The translations under genes were made by a program, and so were the position numbers. A stretch of 64,000 nucleotides of DNA from Aplectana chamaeleonis (taxonomy: Eukaryota > Nematoda > Chromadorea > Rhabditida > Cosmocercidae): contig JAPDOI010000107.1 in NCBI GenBank assembly GCA_029168955.1, positions 682,001 through 746,000 on the forward strand, given 5' to 3'. Positions 44,002 through 55,905 of the stretch are shown here, one piece after another. How positions within the stretch are numbered: the stretch's first letter is position 1; every line of letters starts with the position of its first letter. The notes beneath the pieces were generated by a model that was not told the DNA's origin, searched no databases, and worked only from the letters and a program-made list of their open reading frames with translations.

Positions 44002-44973
44002 TTAGCCATTCGATATCTTATCCTTCCTCCTTACATATTCACCTCGATGGACGGCTGTTGTGTAAACTGGGCCTCGTGTGCTCGTGCGGTCAACTTTAGC
44101 GTTTATGGCCGAACATCTCCTGCGGAAGCCATTACTCGAGTTTTCTGCCGCAAACACGAGAAGGATTTTCATCGAGAGCATTGCGTTTGGAAACAGAATT
44201 CTGACACTAAAGAAGTGTACATGCCTGTCTATCCGGACGTTGAAATCTTGCCTCGTAATCCTGCTCATTATGCTCTCTGGGGTATAGTACTCCACGTCGC
44301 GACGTTCTGGGTTGAAGAGCTCGTAGCGTTCTCTCCATCTGTAAATTTTAATGATTCGAGGGATGGATATAGACCAGTGTGAATGTTCGTAAATTACATA
44401 ATTTACACTTGGAGAGATGGTTCAACAGTAACCACAAATGTTTTACGCTCACCGGAAGGGAAGTTTCTGATCTGCTGCTAGTCTACCGAGGACAGTGAGT
44501 GATGTAGTTGAGTTGGAGAGTTGTAATGAATCGTACAGGGCTACCTCGGCCTGGATAATTGCCATAGAATCAGAAAGTCCACAATGAGAAATTATGTGTC
44601 TTTTATCACTTACTTCAATGGAACTGTGGTAGTTCAGGCTGTAGTTTAGAAATATAAAGTACACGAGACTGTCGCCTGTTACGTTCAACCTAGACATAAT
44701 GATGTCAACTTGCAGCTGAAAATTTAGGTATGGCTCTGTGTGAGTTCTCAAGAAAACTTGTCTGTCCTATCGAACCTCATCCTGACTGTTTTCTTTAGAA
44801 ATCCACTGGTAATCCACATGAGCGACCGTGAAGTGAGAATCATCAGCACTGTTGAGTACAGGCAATGTGCTTGTCAATAAGTATTGATCAGTTGAGCCCA
44901 ATAACAGCAAATACCTTCCAGAAAATGTCACTTGGGGACGTTCTCGGTAAGTTCCCGTCTTCTTCCACAAGCC
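44002..44973 (-). CDS. tmem-231: TMEM231-like transition-zone protein, partial gene
   Basis: Four minus-strand exons join in frame with nematode-type introns. Exon A is 44973-44776 (acceptor CTATCTAG, donor GTTCGA). Exon B is 44715-44614 (acceptor AATTTTCAG, donor GTAAGT). Exon C is 44550-44453 (acceptor TTATCCAG, donor GTGAGC). Exon D starts at 44338 (acceptor AATTTACAG) and stays open to a TAA at 44002-44004, though its true donor may lie earlier. Introns are 60, 63 and 114 bp, phases 0, 0 and 2. The product resembles TMEM231, a membrane protein of the ciliary transition zone (MKS module): GLWKKTGTYRERPQVTF, then a STLPVLN segment, SLVYFIFLNYSLNY, and LTVLGRLAADQKLPF line up with the family ectodomain. 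The N-terminal exon with the first membrane helix and the C-terminal helix were not found, so the gene may be truncated or have distant exons. Confidence 0.65.
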
Positions 44974-45040
44974 CTAGATAGTTGTATTGTGGAAAAGAAT
45001 AGAGAGCATCGAGAAATTTTTCTTTTCATTACAGTTCCTA

Positions 45041-47688
45041 ATGCTTCTTGATTTTGAAACTGAGAGTCGCAATGGTCGCGCCGTCTCAAATCACTGGACC
45101 AAACTTGACAAGGAGACTACAACACTGATGTGTGGTGAGTTTTCCCACCAGAAGATTTGAAGGACGAAAAATACCAAAAATTAATCGGAACTTGTAGTAA
45201 CTCCTTGATTAAAGCAGTATACATTGGATCCGAATCAAAAAAAATCGGATACTCGGATTTCGGATAACTCAAAAATCAAAGGTCGCGGATATCCGACTCA
45301 AGCGGATAGACTCAAAATAGCAAGATCGGATAATCCGAGTCAATCGGATAGGGAGGCGAAACGGATAGTCGGATCTCGGATCAATCCGAAAACTACGTTT
45401 TTTCGGTGATTCGGATTTTGGATCACTCGGATTTTGACCTTTTTTCGGTGTGTCGGAATCCGAGTATTCGACTCGGATATCCGGTCGGATACAAGATGGT
45501 ATAATTCAAAAAGTTTATCGAAAATTGATAGTCTGGTGAAAATCCTCAAAAAAAAGAGATTTTTCTACCTTAATATGATAAACGAACTCATTGATAATCA
45601 TCTTTATCGCAAAATCTTTGCAAACCAAACAGATGTGATCACGTTTCACAATCTCTTCAAAGTTAGAGTAATGTTAAAGCATTAGTCTAAAAGAATATCA
45701 ATCCTTCACATTGAGTTCGTAAATACCCGTGAGTTACTGTCTAATCCACTTAAAGAAAGGATTGCCCGTTCGATCAATACACATGGTTTTTGGTTGGCAA
45801 TCGAACCCTCAATGCGTCATAAGGGGTATGGTATATTTTTGCGACACACTGTCGCGTCGCTCTGCACAGCGACAGCGACCGCCGGTCGCGGAGCTTCTAC
45901 CCTTTTAACCTGTCGCTATCGCAGTGTGTTGCAAGCTTCGGCCGCCACAGGAACAGTGGCAGCGACAGGCTTCAGCCCATTCGCAGTATGTCGGCCCTCC
46001 GTGTCACGTCGCTGCGACAGACGCGCGATAATCGTGCCTACGACGACCGATGCCGTTGTTACGATGCAGGTCCCGCAGTGCTAGAATGCATGCCTGTCGG
46101 TCATGACAGCGGCAAAGTATACCATACCCCTAAGAGCCTTTCAGAGTGGCTTCGCAGCAAAACTCGCTGTCGCGGTGATGGTGTGAGTGATGTGGGGTGA
46201 GAGGTGCTACGCAGCGCAAACTGTGCCGTGCGAGGGAGGCGACCGCGCTTTCAGAGTGCGCGAGCTGGCAGCGACGGCAGCAACGTCGCGCGGTGGAAAT
46301 GATTTGGACCATTTTTGTTTCTGCCATCCCGCCTTAGTTTCTTTCAATTTGTTGATGTTACTTTGTTACTACCTGTCCATAAACTCTCTATAAAAATAAT
46401 TATTTCCCCTATTTCACTGTTTTCTCCAATCGAACAAACGGCGAAGAAGAGGTAAGAGATGCAGAGACAGAAATATGATTCGGCGACCAGTAATGGCCAC
46501 GCCCACTTTCTCTCGCTCTGGATAGCGACGTGACAAATTTCCTGCGGCGGCGCCACTCTGAAAGGCCCTACAGTCGCACAGACAACTCAAACCAAGAGAA
46601 TCAATGCCAATTATGCGCAAAATCTACGCTGATGATGCGCAAAAAATGCGGCGTAAATTTTACGATGCGCGCCAATTGGATCTGCAGTGTACAGGCTATA
46701 AAAGGGCGAAATTCACTTGTTTCCTACGCATGCTGGTGTGGAGCGGAGGTTAAAGGCAGTGAGAGAGCGTAGAGCAGACGGAGGCCGAGGCGTCTCGCGC
46801 ACCGCTCGCGCCTCGAATGATGTGAATTACGACGTTTTATAGAGGGTGACTACGCACCTGTATGGCTACTGCAGAATGGAATGTTGAGTCGTGATATAAG
46901 TCACAGGACATGTCGAATCTACCAATATCCGACTCATTATCCGAACCGAATCATGAAATTTTTCGGATATTCGGTATCCGAATCATTATCCGACTCATGA
47001 CACATTTCGGTGATTCAGATTTTGAATCAATCGGATTTTGGCGTTTTTTCGTTGAATCGGATTTTGGATCATTCGGTTTTTGACGTTTTTTCGGTGAATC
47101 GGATTCTGGATCACTCGGATTTTGACACTTTTTCGGTGATTCGGATTTTGGGTCATTCGGATTTTGACGTTTTTTCGGTGAATCGGATTTTGAATCATGA
47201 AAATTTCGCTTCATTCGGATGGATCGCCGGAAATGAGTGAGTCGGATCCAATTGATATAAAGCAGGTGAATTTGAGTGGCTTTTAAAGACCAAGTTTGAC
47301 TTCAAAAGTTGATTAGACTTTCTATTAATGTTGTGGAGAATTTCGTTTGTCTCTCAGCAATGTCTTGAAAATCGGTAGACATGGCCGATTCCAGCTTTTT
47401 TGGCTCGTACTAAAAAGTCAGCCTGCGAGAAAAGATTTTTTAAACAAATGTTTTTTCTCAACGCGGTGTTTGAGCTGAAACCAATGTGCTACTAAATGAG
47501 TCGGCACTCATTCTGTCCATTTTCCATTGTGAGTGGTTTTTTCTCTCATTGTTTTCGATTCATTTTTGTGGTCAGCATTGCTTTCTTCTATTATTTTAGA
47601 TCAGAACATTCAACATTTTGCTCTCTTGATTGATTGTTTGATAGCTACTCTTGGCGCGTTCAAACGAGCGCAAGAAATATATAAATAA
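45041..47688 (+). CDS. small two-exon host gene, 60 residues, unrecognised
   Basis: Exon 1 is 45041-45134: ATG at 45041, preceded six bases upstream by TTTTCATTACAG, which looks like a cis or trans-splice acceptor; donor GTGAGT at 45135. Exon 2 is 47600-47688, acceptor ATTATTTTAG, joined in phase 1 and ending at TAA 47686-47688, with AATAAATGAATAAATG overlapping as a possible poly(A) signal. The product starts MLLDFETESRNGRAVSNHW and ends with a hydrophobic-amphipathic helix (LLIDCLIATLGAFKRAQEIY). The frame, the strong splice sites and the ordinary composition support a real gene. It is divergent from the tmem-231-like gene, with only 67 bp between exons. The 2,465-bp intron is packed with repeats, unusual beside the 60-bp introns next door. 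Function unknown. Confidence 0.55.
45224..45510. repeat. TCGGAT-rich repeat, block 1
   Basis: Dense GGATATCCG and TCGGAT motifs. The right part (about 45395-45450) matches the 42-bp unit of block 2 (TTTTTTCGGTGATTCGGATT). Lies in the intron of the small gene. Confidence 0.75.
45821..46132. mobile_element. 312-bp MITE, GTCGC-rich
   Basis: Terminal inverted repeats AGGGGTATGGTATATTTTTG at the left and the complement of AGGGGTATGGTATACTTTG at the right. Interior has repeated GCGACAG/CTGTCGC. Lies in the intron of the small gene; non-coding. Confidence 0.75.
46915..47240. repeat. TCGGAT 42-bp minisatellite, block 2
   Basis: Units of 42 bp (TTTTTTCGGTGAATCGGATT followed by TTGGATCATTCGG..) repeat about five times from 46990 to 47200. 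Minus-strand frames read SPKKRQNP-type repeats; these are not genes. Confidence 0.85.
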
Positions 47689-47689
47689 A

Positions 47690-49480
47690 TGAATAAATGC
47701 ATCTCTCATAACCCCGAATCTATCGAAGGCCCCTCGGAGATCGAGACTATGAGCAGTCAAGCCTTTGTAGACAAGTTGTCTCGAGGCCGTTTCTCCCATA
47801 GTTTGTGGTGGTGGTTGTGATGTGTCCAGAACGCGAAAAAGGGCGAGGGAGGAGTGTAGGGTCGTGACTGGAGGGTACATCAGCTCGCCAATCACAGCCC
47901 TTAGCTCCTTCCCCGCCCTTTTCCCATTTTTAACACGTTACGACCACCATCTCAAAATTGGCAGCCGCAGCAAAAAAAAAAGAAAATAAGAAGTCTTATC
48001 GATGGTAATGGGAAAATTGAAAATATGTATTGAACTTCTTCATGTGTTACGACGGAACGAATGCTCTATTTTTCTTGCGTATTTGAGAGAATCAGGAATT
48101 TCGCATTTGTCAGGGTTGCTATAAGGTTTGGGTGAAGACTAGTATTTATTTAGTATTTCTAAAATGTCCCAATTTAGAATTAGTTTTCAAAATAAATTTC
48201 ATCGCTGAAGTTACTGCGGAAACAGCTTTGATGTCGAATATCTTTTGTCACTGAATCTGTGGGAGGAGGAGGGCATAGGAGAGGGAGAGGGCCTTCGAGA
48301 GGAGAGCTCGTTCAGAAAAACGTTTTTTGATTATCCATAACTACCTCTAATTATATACATGCTTATGTAAGTACAATGGAAAACTCACATGTGTTGCAAA
48401 AATAATTGTCAGAGGTAGAAACACGCGAATGAAATCGAAAATCAGCTTGGTGAAGTAGGCAAAGCTGACCGAAGAGGCTCGAAATATCCGATAAAGAGGC
48501 TGAAGCGAAAAACTCAGATTGAATCATGAACATGCTCGAAACACGCGAATTCTTACCTCTCTGTGAACGACTTCATAGGTCATGGTTGGTTAAGTGGTCT
48601 GGTAATGCGATCGCAGGTACAGGCGAGACAAGTAAGAGGCTGCAATCAACGAGCAGACCCAACAGATGATCGCCAACCCACCACTTACCCAATGGATCAC
48701 GTTGTCACCTCGCCGCACCATCGTTGGACCAGTTCGCTGTCACTTGGGAGGCGAGGCGCGTTGCCATGACTGCGGCCAGAGCTCCTGCACTGAAACAAAT
48801 GCTGACCGATTCTTAGCAAGGTCAGAGGGCGAGGAGTCCTTAAGATGAAAATATTATAGGGTGGAGTAATCATTTGTCGTCTCGCACCTCACCACAGTTG
48901 CCAACAGCAATCTTCCTCCCCGACCCCTGAGAGAGATATCGAACAATCGAGGAAGTCTGGGGCTCGGACGAGTTACATAGACTCCCTGTACGACAAATAC
49001 TCCATCTATCCGCGATGAGGTGGACCACAGAGGGAAACCAAATCTTTGCTACTATGATTGCAGGGTTGACAGATTTGGTTTTTTAGATTGATTCATGCAT
49101 CATCACGTTATTATTATATCAGACTGTTAAGAAAGTACTGCACCAAATGCTAGTAATTTTCCCTTGTAGGTCTGTAATCTTTCTATCGAATGTGGGGCAC
49201 GATTCGAATGCGAAATTCTGACTTTATCTGGCGGCTCTTAGAGCTACTCGAAAAACTCATCCTCCAATTTACATCAAAGTATCGGGAAAGTTTTGAGCAT
49301 TGGCATGTGTGAAATGCCCCTCATTCCCTTCCTCATATCCATCAGAGTTGCTCAAGTTCATACATATATTACCAAATTTTGTGAGGGCAAAATTGTAGTG
49401 CCAAAACGAATTTACGGATTTTTTTCCATTTGGGCGAATTTCGCGATTTTTCAAAGTTTTTGAAAAGTAACGATTTCCAT
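47690..49480. other. intergenic, no further gene supported
   Basis: Mostly AT-rich. A GC-richer patch at 48560-48850 has a 68-codon plus frame but no family signature. No tRNA with both internal promoter boxes was found. Confidence 0.35.
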
Positions 49481-49484
49481 CATA

Positions 49485-49850
49485 CAGTACCGAGCAAATT
49501 TTTTCTGCAAAAAAACAGTGTTTTGCGGCGTTTTTTGTGCGCATAAAGCGCCGCATCGCCTTAACTCACTAACAAATTGAATTAAATTCTCAAGGGAATT
49601 TTCGTCCTCCTCTCTATCGGGCGAATGCAACTTTATGTTAGAAAATTCTTTTTGACTACGATATTTTGTCGAAAAAATGTGTATTTCCTTCTGGACTTTG
49701 TTACAACTGTATGGGACTTGTTGAAAACCTTTAAAAAATAACCTCAAAAAATAAATCGGACCACTGTGAAGCAAGTAATGGCAAAGCTGCGCATTGTGAG
49801 AGCAGAAAGCGCACCAAAACCCCGCATCTGCATAAAATTGCTCGGTACTG
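49485..49850. mobile_element. Tc1/mariner-type MITE
   Basis: 366 bp with ends CAGTACCGAGCAA..TTGCTCGGTACTG, flanked by TA at 49483-49484 and 49851-49852. Arms stay partly complementary for about 70 bp. CAGT ends and a TA target duplication fit the Tc1/mariner superfamily. The overlapping minus frames (49269-49774) are not supported. Confidence 0.8.
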
Positions 49851-49852
49851 TA

Positions 49853-51865
49853 TCATGATTATTAAAGGACTTTGAGGCACCCAACGTCATAAGTAAGTAT
49901 CATGAACAGTGCCTCATCTTGGAATATCTAATTTGTCAACTACTGATAATTTTTTCGGAAACTGTATTTTCACATTTTTCTTAGAGTTTTGAAAAAATGA
50001 TCGAAACTTGAAAAACAATCATTAGGTAAGGCAGTGTTCATAATTCCTTACTGTAAAGTCTAGTGCCCTAAGGCACTAGGGACAATCAAGAGTGTCATTT
50101 CTGAGAGTTTTTCTCGAAAAAATGCAAAATCTGTCTCCATTCTTTGGGATAATGTATGATAGTACCAAATTACATGCTGCCTGGTTACCTATTCTAGCAT
50201 GAATTTCCTACCAATTTTCTTCAATATATATCAAAAAAGAAAGGTAGGATGTAGAGTAAAGAAGTTGATAAAGTCCGTTCTGCCTCTATTCGCAGCCAAA
50301 CTTTATCAAAACAAATCTGCCGAGGCCTCAGTGAGGAACATAATTTCCGATGAGATGGAGTCATGAGAGCAGAGCTCTTGAGCAAGTACTGTTGGCAAAG
50401 ACCTTTCACGGGATATTATGTGGGAAAAGATCCTGGTTACCTGCCCTTAACCAACTCGGGACAGGGTAGACCCTGTCTTTTCTTATGGCAAAGCAATAAT
50501 CATGGAGTACTCAGTGTGACGACTTTCCCTCAATCTCTAAGGGCCGTTTAATAGAGTCTCGTTGCTCAACCCGCGCGGGCAGCATTGGTGTGCAGCCGTA
50601 TCGATCACGCGGCGCCGCGAGGCGGCGCGGCGGGTCGATTATACTGGGTCAAGGCAGAATTTGGCAGCGGCCACCGCCGCCGGCATGGCTGCCGCATGGC
50701 TAGGCGGCGCCGCTTTGCAACCTCGAGCGGTGCGGTTGCGAAGTGGCGCGGCGACAGGCAGAGATGGTCAGGAGCCCGCTTCCTGCATGATTAAATGATC
50801 ACTTATATATGTTCATAAGGTGAATGTCTGGTCTCTATTATGTACCTAAATCGGGAGGTCACTTCTAGTGATGGGGGTTTTTGAGCTCGTGAAACTTGAT
50901 TTTTGAAGTGTTTTGTAAAGAGTTCGACACCAATTCAAATTCTAACTTTTTTACTAAAGTTTGAATCCTAAATTTCCTAACGTAAATTCTCAGCTAAAAA
51001 GCCGATCTTCCGTAAACAACTAATTTTTGAAAAGGTAGAGGTTGCCACGATAAGTAATAGTGAGTACAAGATTAATTCATTTTTTCAAGTCATTTAGAGT
51101 TAATTCTATTCGAAAACTAGATACGCTAGTTTTCTGAATCAGAATTACTAATTTCGATTACCATGTTTTAAGAATACGCCGACTGAATTTAAAAATTGAT
51201 TGACCACTTTTTGCAAGAAAATCTCGCGTTAATGGGTTTTTGTTTGGAAGAAAGCTTTTTTTAATAAATCATTGAATGAAGAAATGTATTCGAATGAGAC
51301 ATTTTCTTTAAATTTCCGATTGAATGAACTTCGTCAAAATTATTTCTTGAATGAATGGAAGTTTTTTCGGAAAATTTGTCCTCTACCCTCTATTCGAAGG
51401 ATCGGGAAATCCGTTCGTATATTTAAATAAAAAATTGGAATTTCTGGGATTTATTATGAAATATTATTCAAGTGTTTTCCAAACTTTTCAATGGCAAAGA
51501 GAGTATATCTGAAATGTCGTGGCCCAAACTTGTTCGAATATCTCGGAAATCTCCATATTTCAGCGTTTCCAAAAAAGCGAATATTAGAAGAAACCCCGGT
51601 TAATGTGGAAATCTAGAATGAATCGAATATACGAGACACCTATTAATGCTGAATTCCGGAAACAATTCGATCACTAGATAGAACAACTTAATTTATTCCC
51701 CCAGTGATGAACCCGGGAAGGCCATGAGGAAATTAAGAATCTTGGATTCATGGATTAACATCGAATTAAAAAGTAATTGAATTTGAGGTTCTGAATAAAT
51801 CGAATATTTCATTAGTTCAAATATTTTTCTGAATAACTTTTTCGATTGGGTCCCAAGTCTAGTTA
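49853..51865. other. AT-rich intergenic with one GC-rich patch
   Basis: A short palindrome CTAGTGCCCTAAGGCACTAG is at about 50071-50090. A GC-rich island at 50560-50790 (GGCGCCGCG-type motifs) stands out from its AT-rich surroundings and may be a MITE. 50800-51860 is AT-rich with nothing recognised. Confidence 0.4.
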
Positions 51866-52457
51866 CCAGGTTGTCCAATAATTCTTGTCCGAAAATTTCA
51901 GCACAATTTTTAATTTTTTTCAACTTTATTGAAAAACAAGTCTAATCAACAATATAATCACCACAGTTATCCGCCAACAGTGGCCCATCGATTGAGTGCA
52001 GGTCGCCGATGCCCTTCTGCCCAGAATTCCGGGGGCTGCGACTCGAAGAAGTCCGCGATGTCGATCGATTTTGAGGTTGTCGTAGTTGGTGAATCTTTCT
52101 TCCGGCCAAAATCGGTGCTTCAGCGGGCGGAGCAAGTGGTAGTCGGAGGGGGCGTGAGGTCCGGGGAATCACGGCGGATGGGGGCAACCGTCTCCCCAGC
52201 CGAGCGTCGCCAACTTTCTGCTGGGTCTCCTTCGCCACGTGGGGGGCGCGCGTATGTCGTGTGCAGCAGGTGGGACTGAGGCCATTCGTCGGGGACGCTT
52301 TTCTCGGATGGCGGCGGCTAGTTTCTTCGAGCTGTTCGGTGTAGATGGAGGCGTTGGACTGTCCTGCTCAGGGAGCAGCTCGAAGTACAGCATGCCCTTG
52401 GTGTCCCACCAGCAGCAGAGCATCTTTCGGACAAGCAAGAATTGTTGGACAACCTGG
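51866..52457 (-). mobile_element. mariner deletion derivative
   Basis: 592 bp, TA target duplication at 51864-51865 and 52458-52459, terminal inverted repeats CCAGGTTGTCCAATAATTC (left) and the complement of CCAGGTTGTCCAACAATTC (right). It contains only the C-terminal half of a mariner transposase, fused directly to the terminal repeat. Confidence 0.9.
51945..52435 (-). pseudogene. mariner transposase, C-terminal fragment
   Basis: Reads VRKMLCCWWDTKGMLYFELL immediately after the right terminal repeat, the region of the first catalytic Asp in DD34D transposases (VWWD..G). It then has AAHDIRAPPTW, corresponding to the HHDNARPH second Asp, LGWGDGCPHPPYSPDL, and in another frame PSDYHLLRPL with the third Asp. 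At least two frameshifts and the missing DNA-binding half make it non-functional. Alignment is from family knowledge, not a search. Confidence 0.85.
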
Positions 52458-52459
52458 TA

Positions 52460-53108
52460 AAAACCTTAAGCAAAAATGACTCAAAAATTAATACAAAAAA
52501 GTGAAGGGTGCGCATCGATCACGGAATCTATTTCTTTTCAGGGAGAATTCTCAAGTTTTGAAGTAGCTATGGTCGCTGGGAATCTGTTTGTTGTTAAAAA
52601 CTAATATTATATAGCTGTCTCATGTGAAACTGTGGACAGGGCTCAAAACCGCAATGAAATTAAATCTTCCTTCAACTTTTGCCAATCTGAATATTTCTCT
52701 ATCAGCTAATTCGGGATATTTAGATGTCAGGTGCATAGCTCTGTACGTAGTACGTAAAAGCGCGTCGCCGCTCCAGTTTGCCGCGCACCCGTTCATAGCA
52801 TTTGGAGAATCAAGGCTGCGGCGCGAAATGCCTTGTGCTGGCGCTGGCACGCCGCGCCCTCCCTACCTCCGCCGCTGCTCTTTCAGCGGCGGGACTCCCA
52901 TTCTGACCCCTAACGCCCGGATCATACTATCGTCGCGGCGATGTGTGAGAAAGAGCAGTATCGATCAATCGCGGCGATACTGCCCTTCAGAGGTTATCGA
53001 TTGTTTTGACGAGAAAAACAGCATCTCATTGAGTGAAATGGGATGATGCAAACGTTCGAGGTCGGTTGGAATCTACCTTTTCAACCACATACCGGAATTA
53101 TTGAGCTA
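52460..53108. other. unclassified; possible MITE end and possible terminal exon
   Basis: On the minus strand, an acceptor-like TACTACGTACAG at about 52738 precedes a short protein-like frame (LTSKYPELADREIFRLAKVE) ending at TGA near 52620; it may be an exon of an unseen gene. A segment at 52918-52990 (ATCGATCAATCGCGGCGATA) is shared, inverted, with 56590-56660, suggesting a MITE. Neither is firm. Confidence 0.3.
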
Positions 53109-53802
53109 AATTCCTGAAAGTTTAGGTTCCTGGCAACAGTAAAGATTTGGCATGGCAATTTTTTCGAAAAATTGAAATATACCAGTTAAAAGGGAAGGAG
53201 AAAATGAAATGAAAAATGAAAAAAAGTTTTGAAATATTCCTGAGAACGATTTTGGCGTAGAATACAATTTGATTCTTGGAAAATGTAGTGAAATAGTTGA
53301 AAGTATGGATTTGGCAGTCGAGTTTGAACCAACTATTGATAAGGGTTGTGCAAAATGAGATCGCATCGTATGAGCTTATCCGTAGAACATATCAAAGCAA
53401 AATCACGCGTGATATGAAACAAACAGCGCTGATTTTACTTCACTTAATACGAGAAGACCGCGGCATTCCAGCTCACGGAACGAGCTTTACTGCTTGCCTT
53501 ATCACGCGTGATTTAGCTTCGATATGTTCTACGGACAAGCTCATACGATGCGATCTCTCGTTTCGCACAACTCTTGTAAATAGTTGGTTCAAACTCGACT
53601 GCCAAATCATACTTTCAACTATTTTCATTACATTTCTAAAAATCAAATTATTCTACGCCAAATCGTTCTCAGGAATATTTTCAAAACTCTTTTTCATTTT
53701 TTCTTTACCTTCCCCTTTTAACTGAGTATATTTGGAATTTTTCTGAAAAAAATTGCCATGCCAAATCTTTACTTTTGCCAGGAACCTAAACTTTCAGGAA
53801 CT
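53109..53802. repeat. F module, copy 2
   Basis: Foldback of about 694 bp. The AATTCCTGAAAGTTTAGG end pairs with the CCTAAACTTTCAGGAA end, with long arms containing ATTTGGCATGGCAATTTTT and its complement. Confidence 0.85.
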
Positions 53803-53995
53803 TCATTTATTTTTCCTGAAGGTTTCTTTCATAATAACAACATTAGCTTATGCCTGCGGTGGTGTTAATTCAAAGCAAACCCACTGATGCCCTGCCCCCC
53901 CTCTTCTATGACGTCCTGCACGCACGTCTCCCAGCAGATGTCTCTGCACGATCTTCTATATTTATGTCGGCACACCTTATCATTTGGGTCACAAT

Positions 53996-54302
53996 CACGC
54001 CCATGTCGATCATTTTTCCTGCAGGGCTACCGTAACCCTCCTTTCGAATTTTTTCCCCAAGCGTCATCAGTTTGATATAAGCACATCGTAGTAGCCACCA
54101 ATCATGTTTGCACAATTTCACCCCCTTAGCCACTTTCCAGTGGCTTCTCGAAGAGAGCGGTTTGTGAATGAATGCATACCGCCTTCGTCTGCCCTTTATA
54201 CCCCGCATGTTATGAAGCGTGTGTTATCGTTCGTTATCATGTTTTGTTCAACAATGGTTACGGTAGTCCTGCGGAAAAAACAGATAGGCATGGGCGTGCT
54301 TG
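53996..54302 (-). repeat. P module, copy 7 (reversed)
   Basis: The inverted-repeat ends and interior match P copy 1 on the minus strand. The TATA position reads TATAAAGGG at about 54195-54205. More diverged from the copies in element A than those are from each other. Confidence 0.8.
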
Positions 54303-55905
54303 TATTTGGGTCTCGTAAACTTTCTACGGGCCTCCGGCTCATTCCACTTGGGTCTCCACACTCTTTACGGCGTCCGACGCACCGTTATTTGGGTCCCACA
54401 CACTTTCTGAGTGTCCGGCACACTGTTATTTGGGTCCCACGCACTTTCTACGGCGTCCTGCGCACTCTCATTTGGGTCCCACACACTTTCTACGGTGTCC
54501 GGACGCACTGCGTTATTTCTGGGTCCCACACACCTTTCTGGAGGCGTCCGGCGCACTGTTATTTGGGTCCCACGCACTTTCTACGGCGTCCTGCGCACTC
54601 TCTTATCAGTCCCACACACCCCTACGGCGCGCCCTGACGCACCGTTATTTGGGTCCCACAATAACACCTTCTACGGAGTCCGGGCGCACTGTTATTCAGG
54701 TCCCACACACCTTCTACGGCGTCCTGCGCACTCTCATTTGGGTCCCACACACTTTCTGAGGCGTCCGGCGCACTGTTATTTGGGTCCCACGCACTTTCTA
54801 CGCAGTGTCCCGCGCACTCTCATTTGGGTCCCACACACTTTCTGAGGCGCCCGGCGCACTGTTATTTGGGGTCCCACACACTTTCTGGAGGCGTCCGGCG
54901 CACTGTTATTTGGGTCCCACACACCCTACGGCGTCCAGTGCACTCTCATTTGGGTCCCACACACTTTCATACGGCGTCCGACGCGCACTGCGTTATTTGG
55001 GTCCCACACACTTTCTGAGGCGTCCGGCGCACTGTTATTTGGGTCCCACGCACTTTCTACGGCGTCCTGCACTCTCATTTGGGTCCCACACACTTTCTAC
55101 GGCGCGTCCGACGCAACGTTATTTGGGTCCCACACACTTTCTGAGGCGTCCGGCGCACTGTTATTTGGGTCCCACACACTTTCTACGGCGTCCTGCGCAC
55201 TCTCATTTGGGTCCCACACACTTTCTACGGCGTCCGACGCACCGTTATTTGGGTCCCACACTTTCTTACGGCGTCCGGCGCACTGTTATTTGGGTCCCAC
55301 ACTCTTCTTCTACGGCGTCCTGCGCACTCTCATTTGGGTCCCACACTTTCTACGGCGTCCTGCGCACTCTCATTTGGGTCCCACACATTTTCTACGGCGT
55401 CCGACGCACTGCAGTTATTTGGATCCCACACACTCTCTACGGTGGCCTGCGCACTCTCGTTTGGGTCCCACACACTTTGTACGGCGTCCTTGCGCACTCT
55501 CTTATTTGGGTCCCGCAATATCTTTCTACGGCGTCCGGCGCACACAGTTCATTTGGGTCCCACACACCCTTTCTACGGCGTTCTGCGCACCTCCTCAGTT
55601 TGGGTCCCACACACTTTATACGGCGTCTGACGCACTGCTCATTTGGGTCCCACACACTTTCTGCGGCGTCCTGCGCACTCTCATTTGGGTCCCGCACACT
55701 TTCTACGCCATGCGTCCGGCGCACTGTTAGCCTAGTTCCACACACTTTTTACAGTGTCCGACGCACTCTGGTTTGGGTCCCACACTCTTTTACGGCGGCC
55801 TGCGCACTCTCATTTGGGTCCCACACTTTTTCTACGGCCATGTCCTGCACCTCATTTGGGTCCCACACACTTTCTACGGCGTTCTGCCGCACACTTTCTA
55901 CACCA
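54303..55905 (-). repeat. 42-bp satellite array S11 (reversed)
   Basis: About 38 units reading TTTGGGTCCCACACACTTT and TACGGCGTCC on the plus strand, the complement of the arrays at 20-38 kb. Variants alternate between GTTATT- and CTCATT-type units. The 405-codon plus frame is an artefact of periodicity. Confidence 0.95.

Noticed and set aside
44047..44382. 111-codon plus-strand frame
   Set aside because: Antisense to exon D of the minus-strand tmem-231-like gene, which has better splice and homology support.
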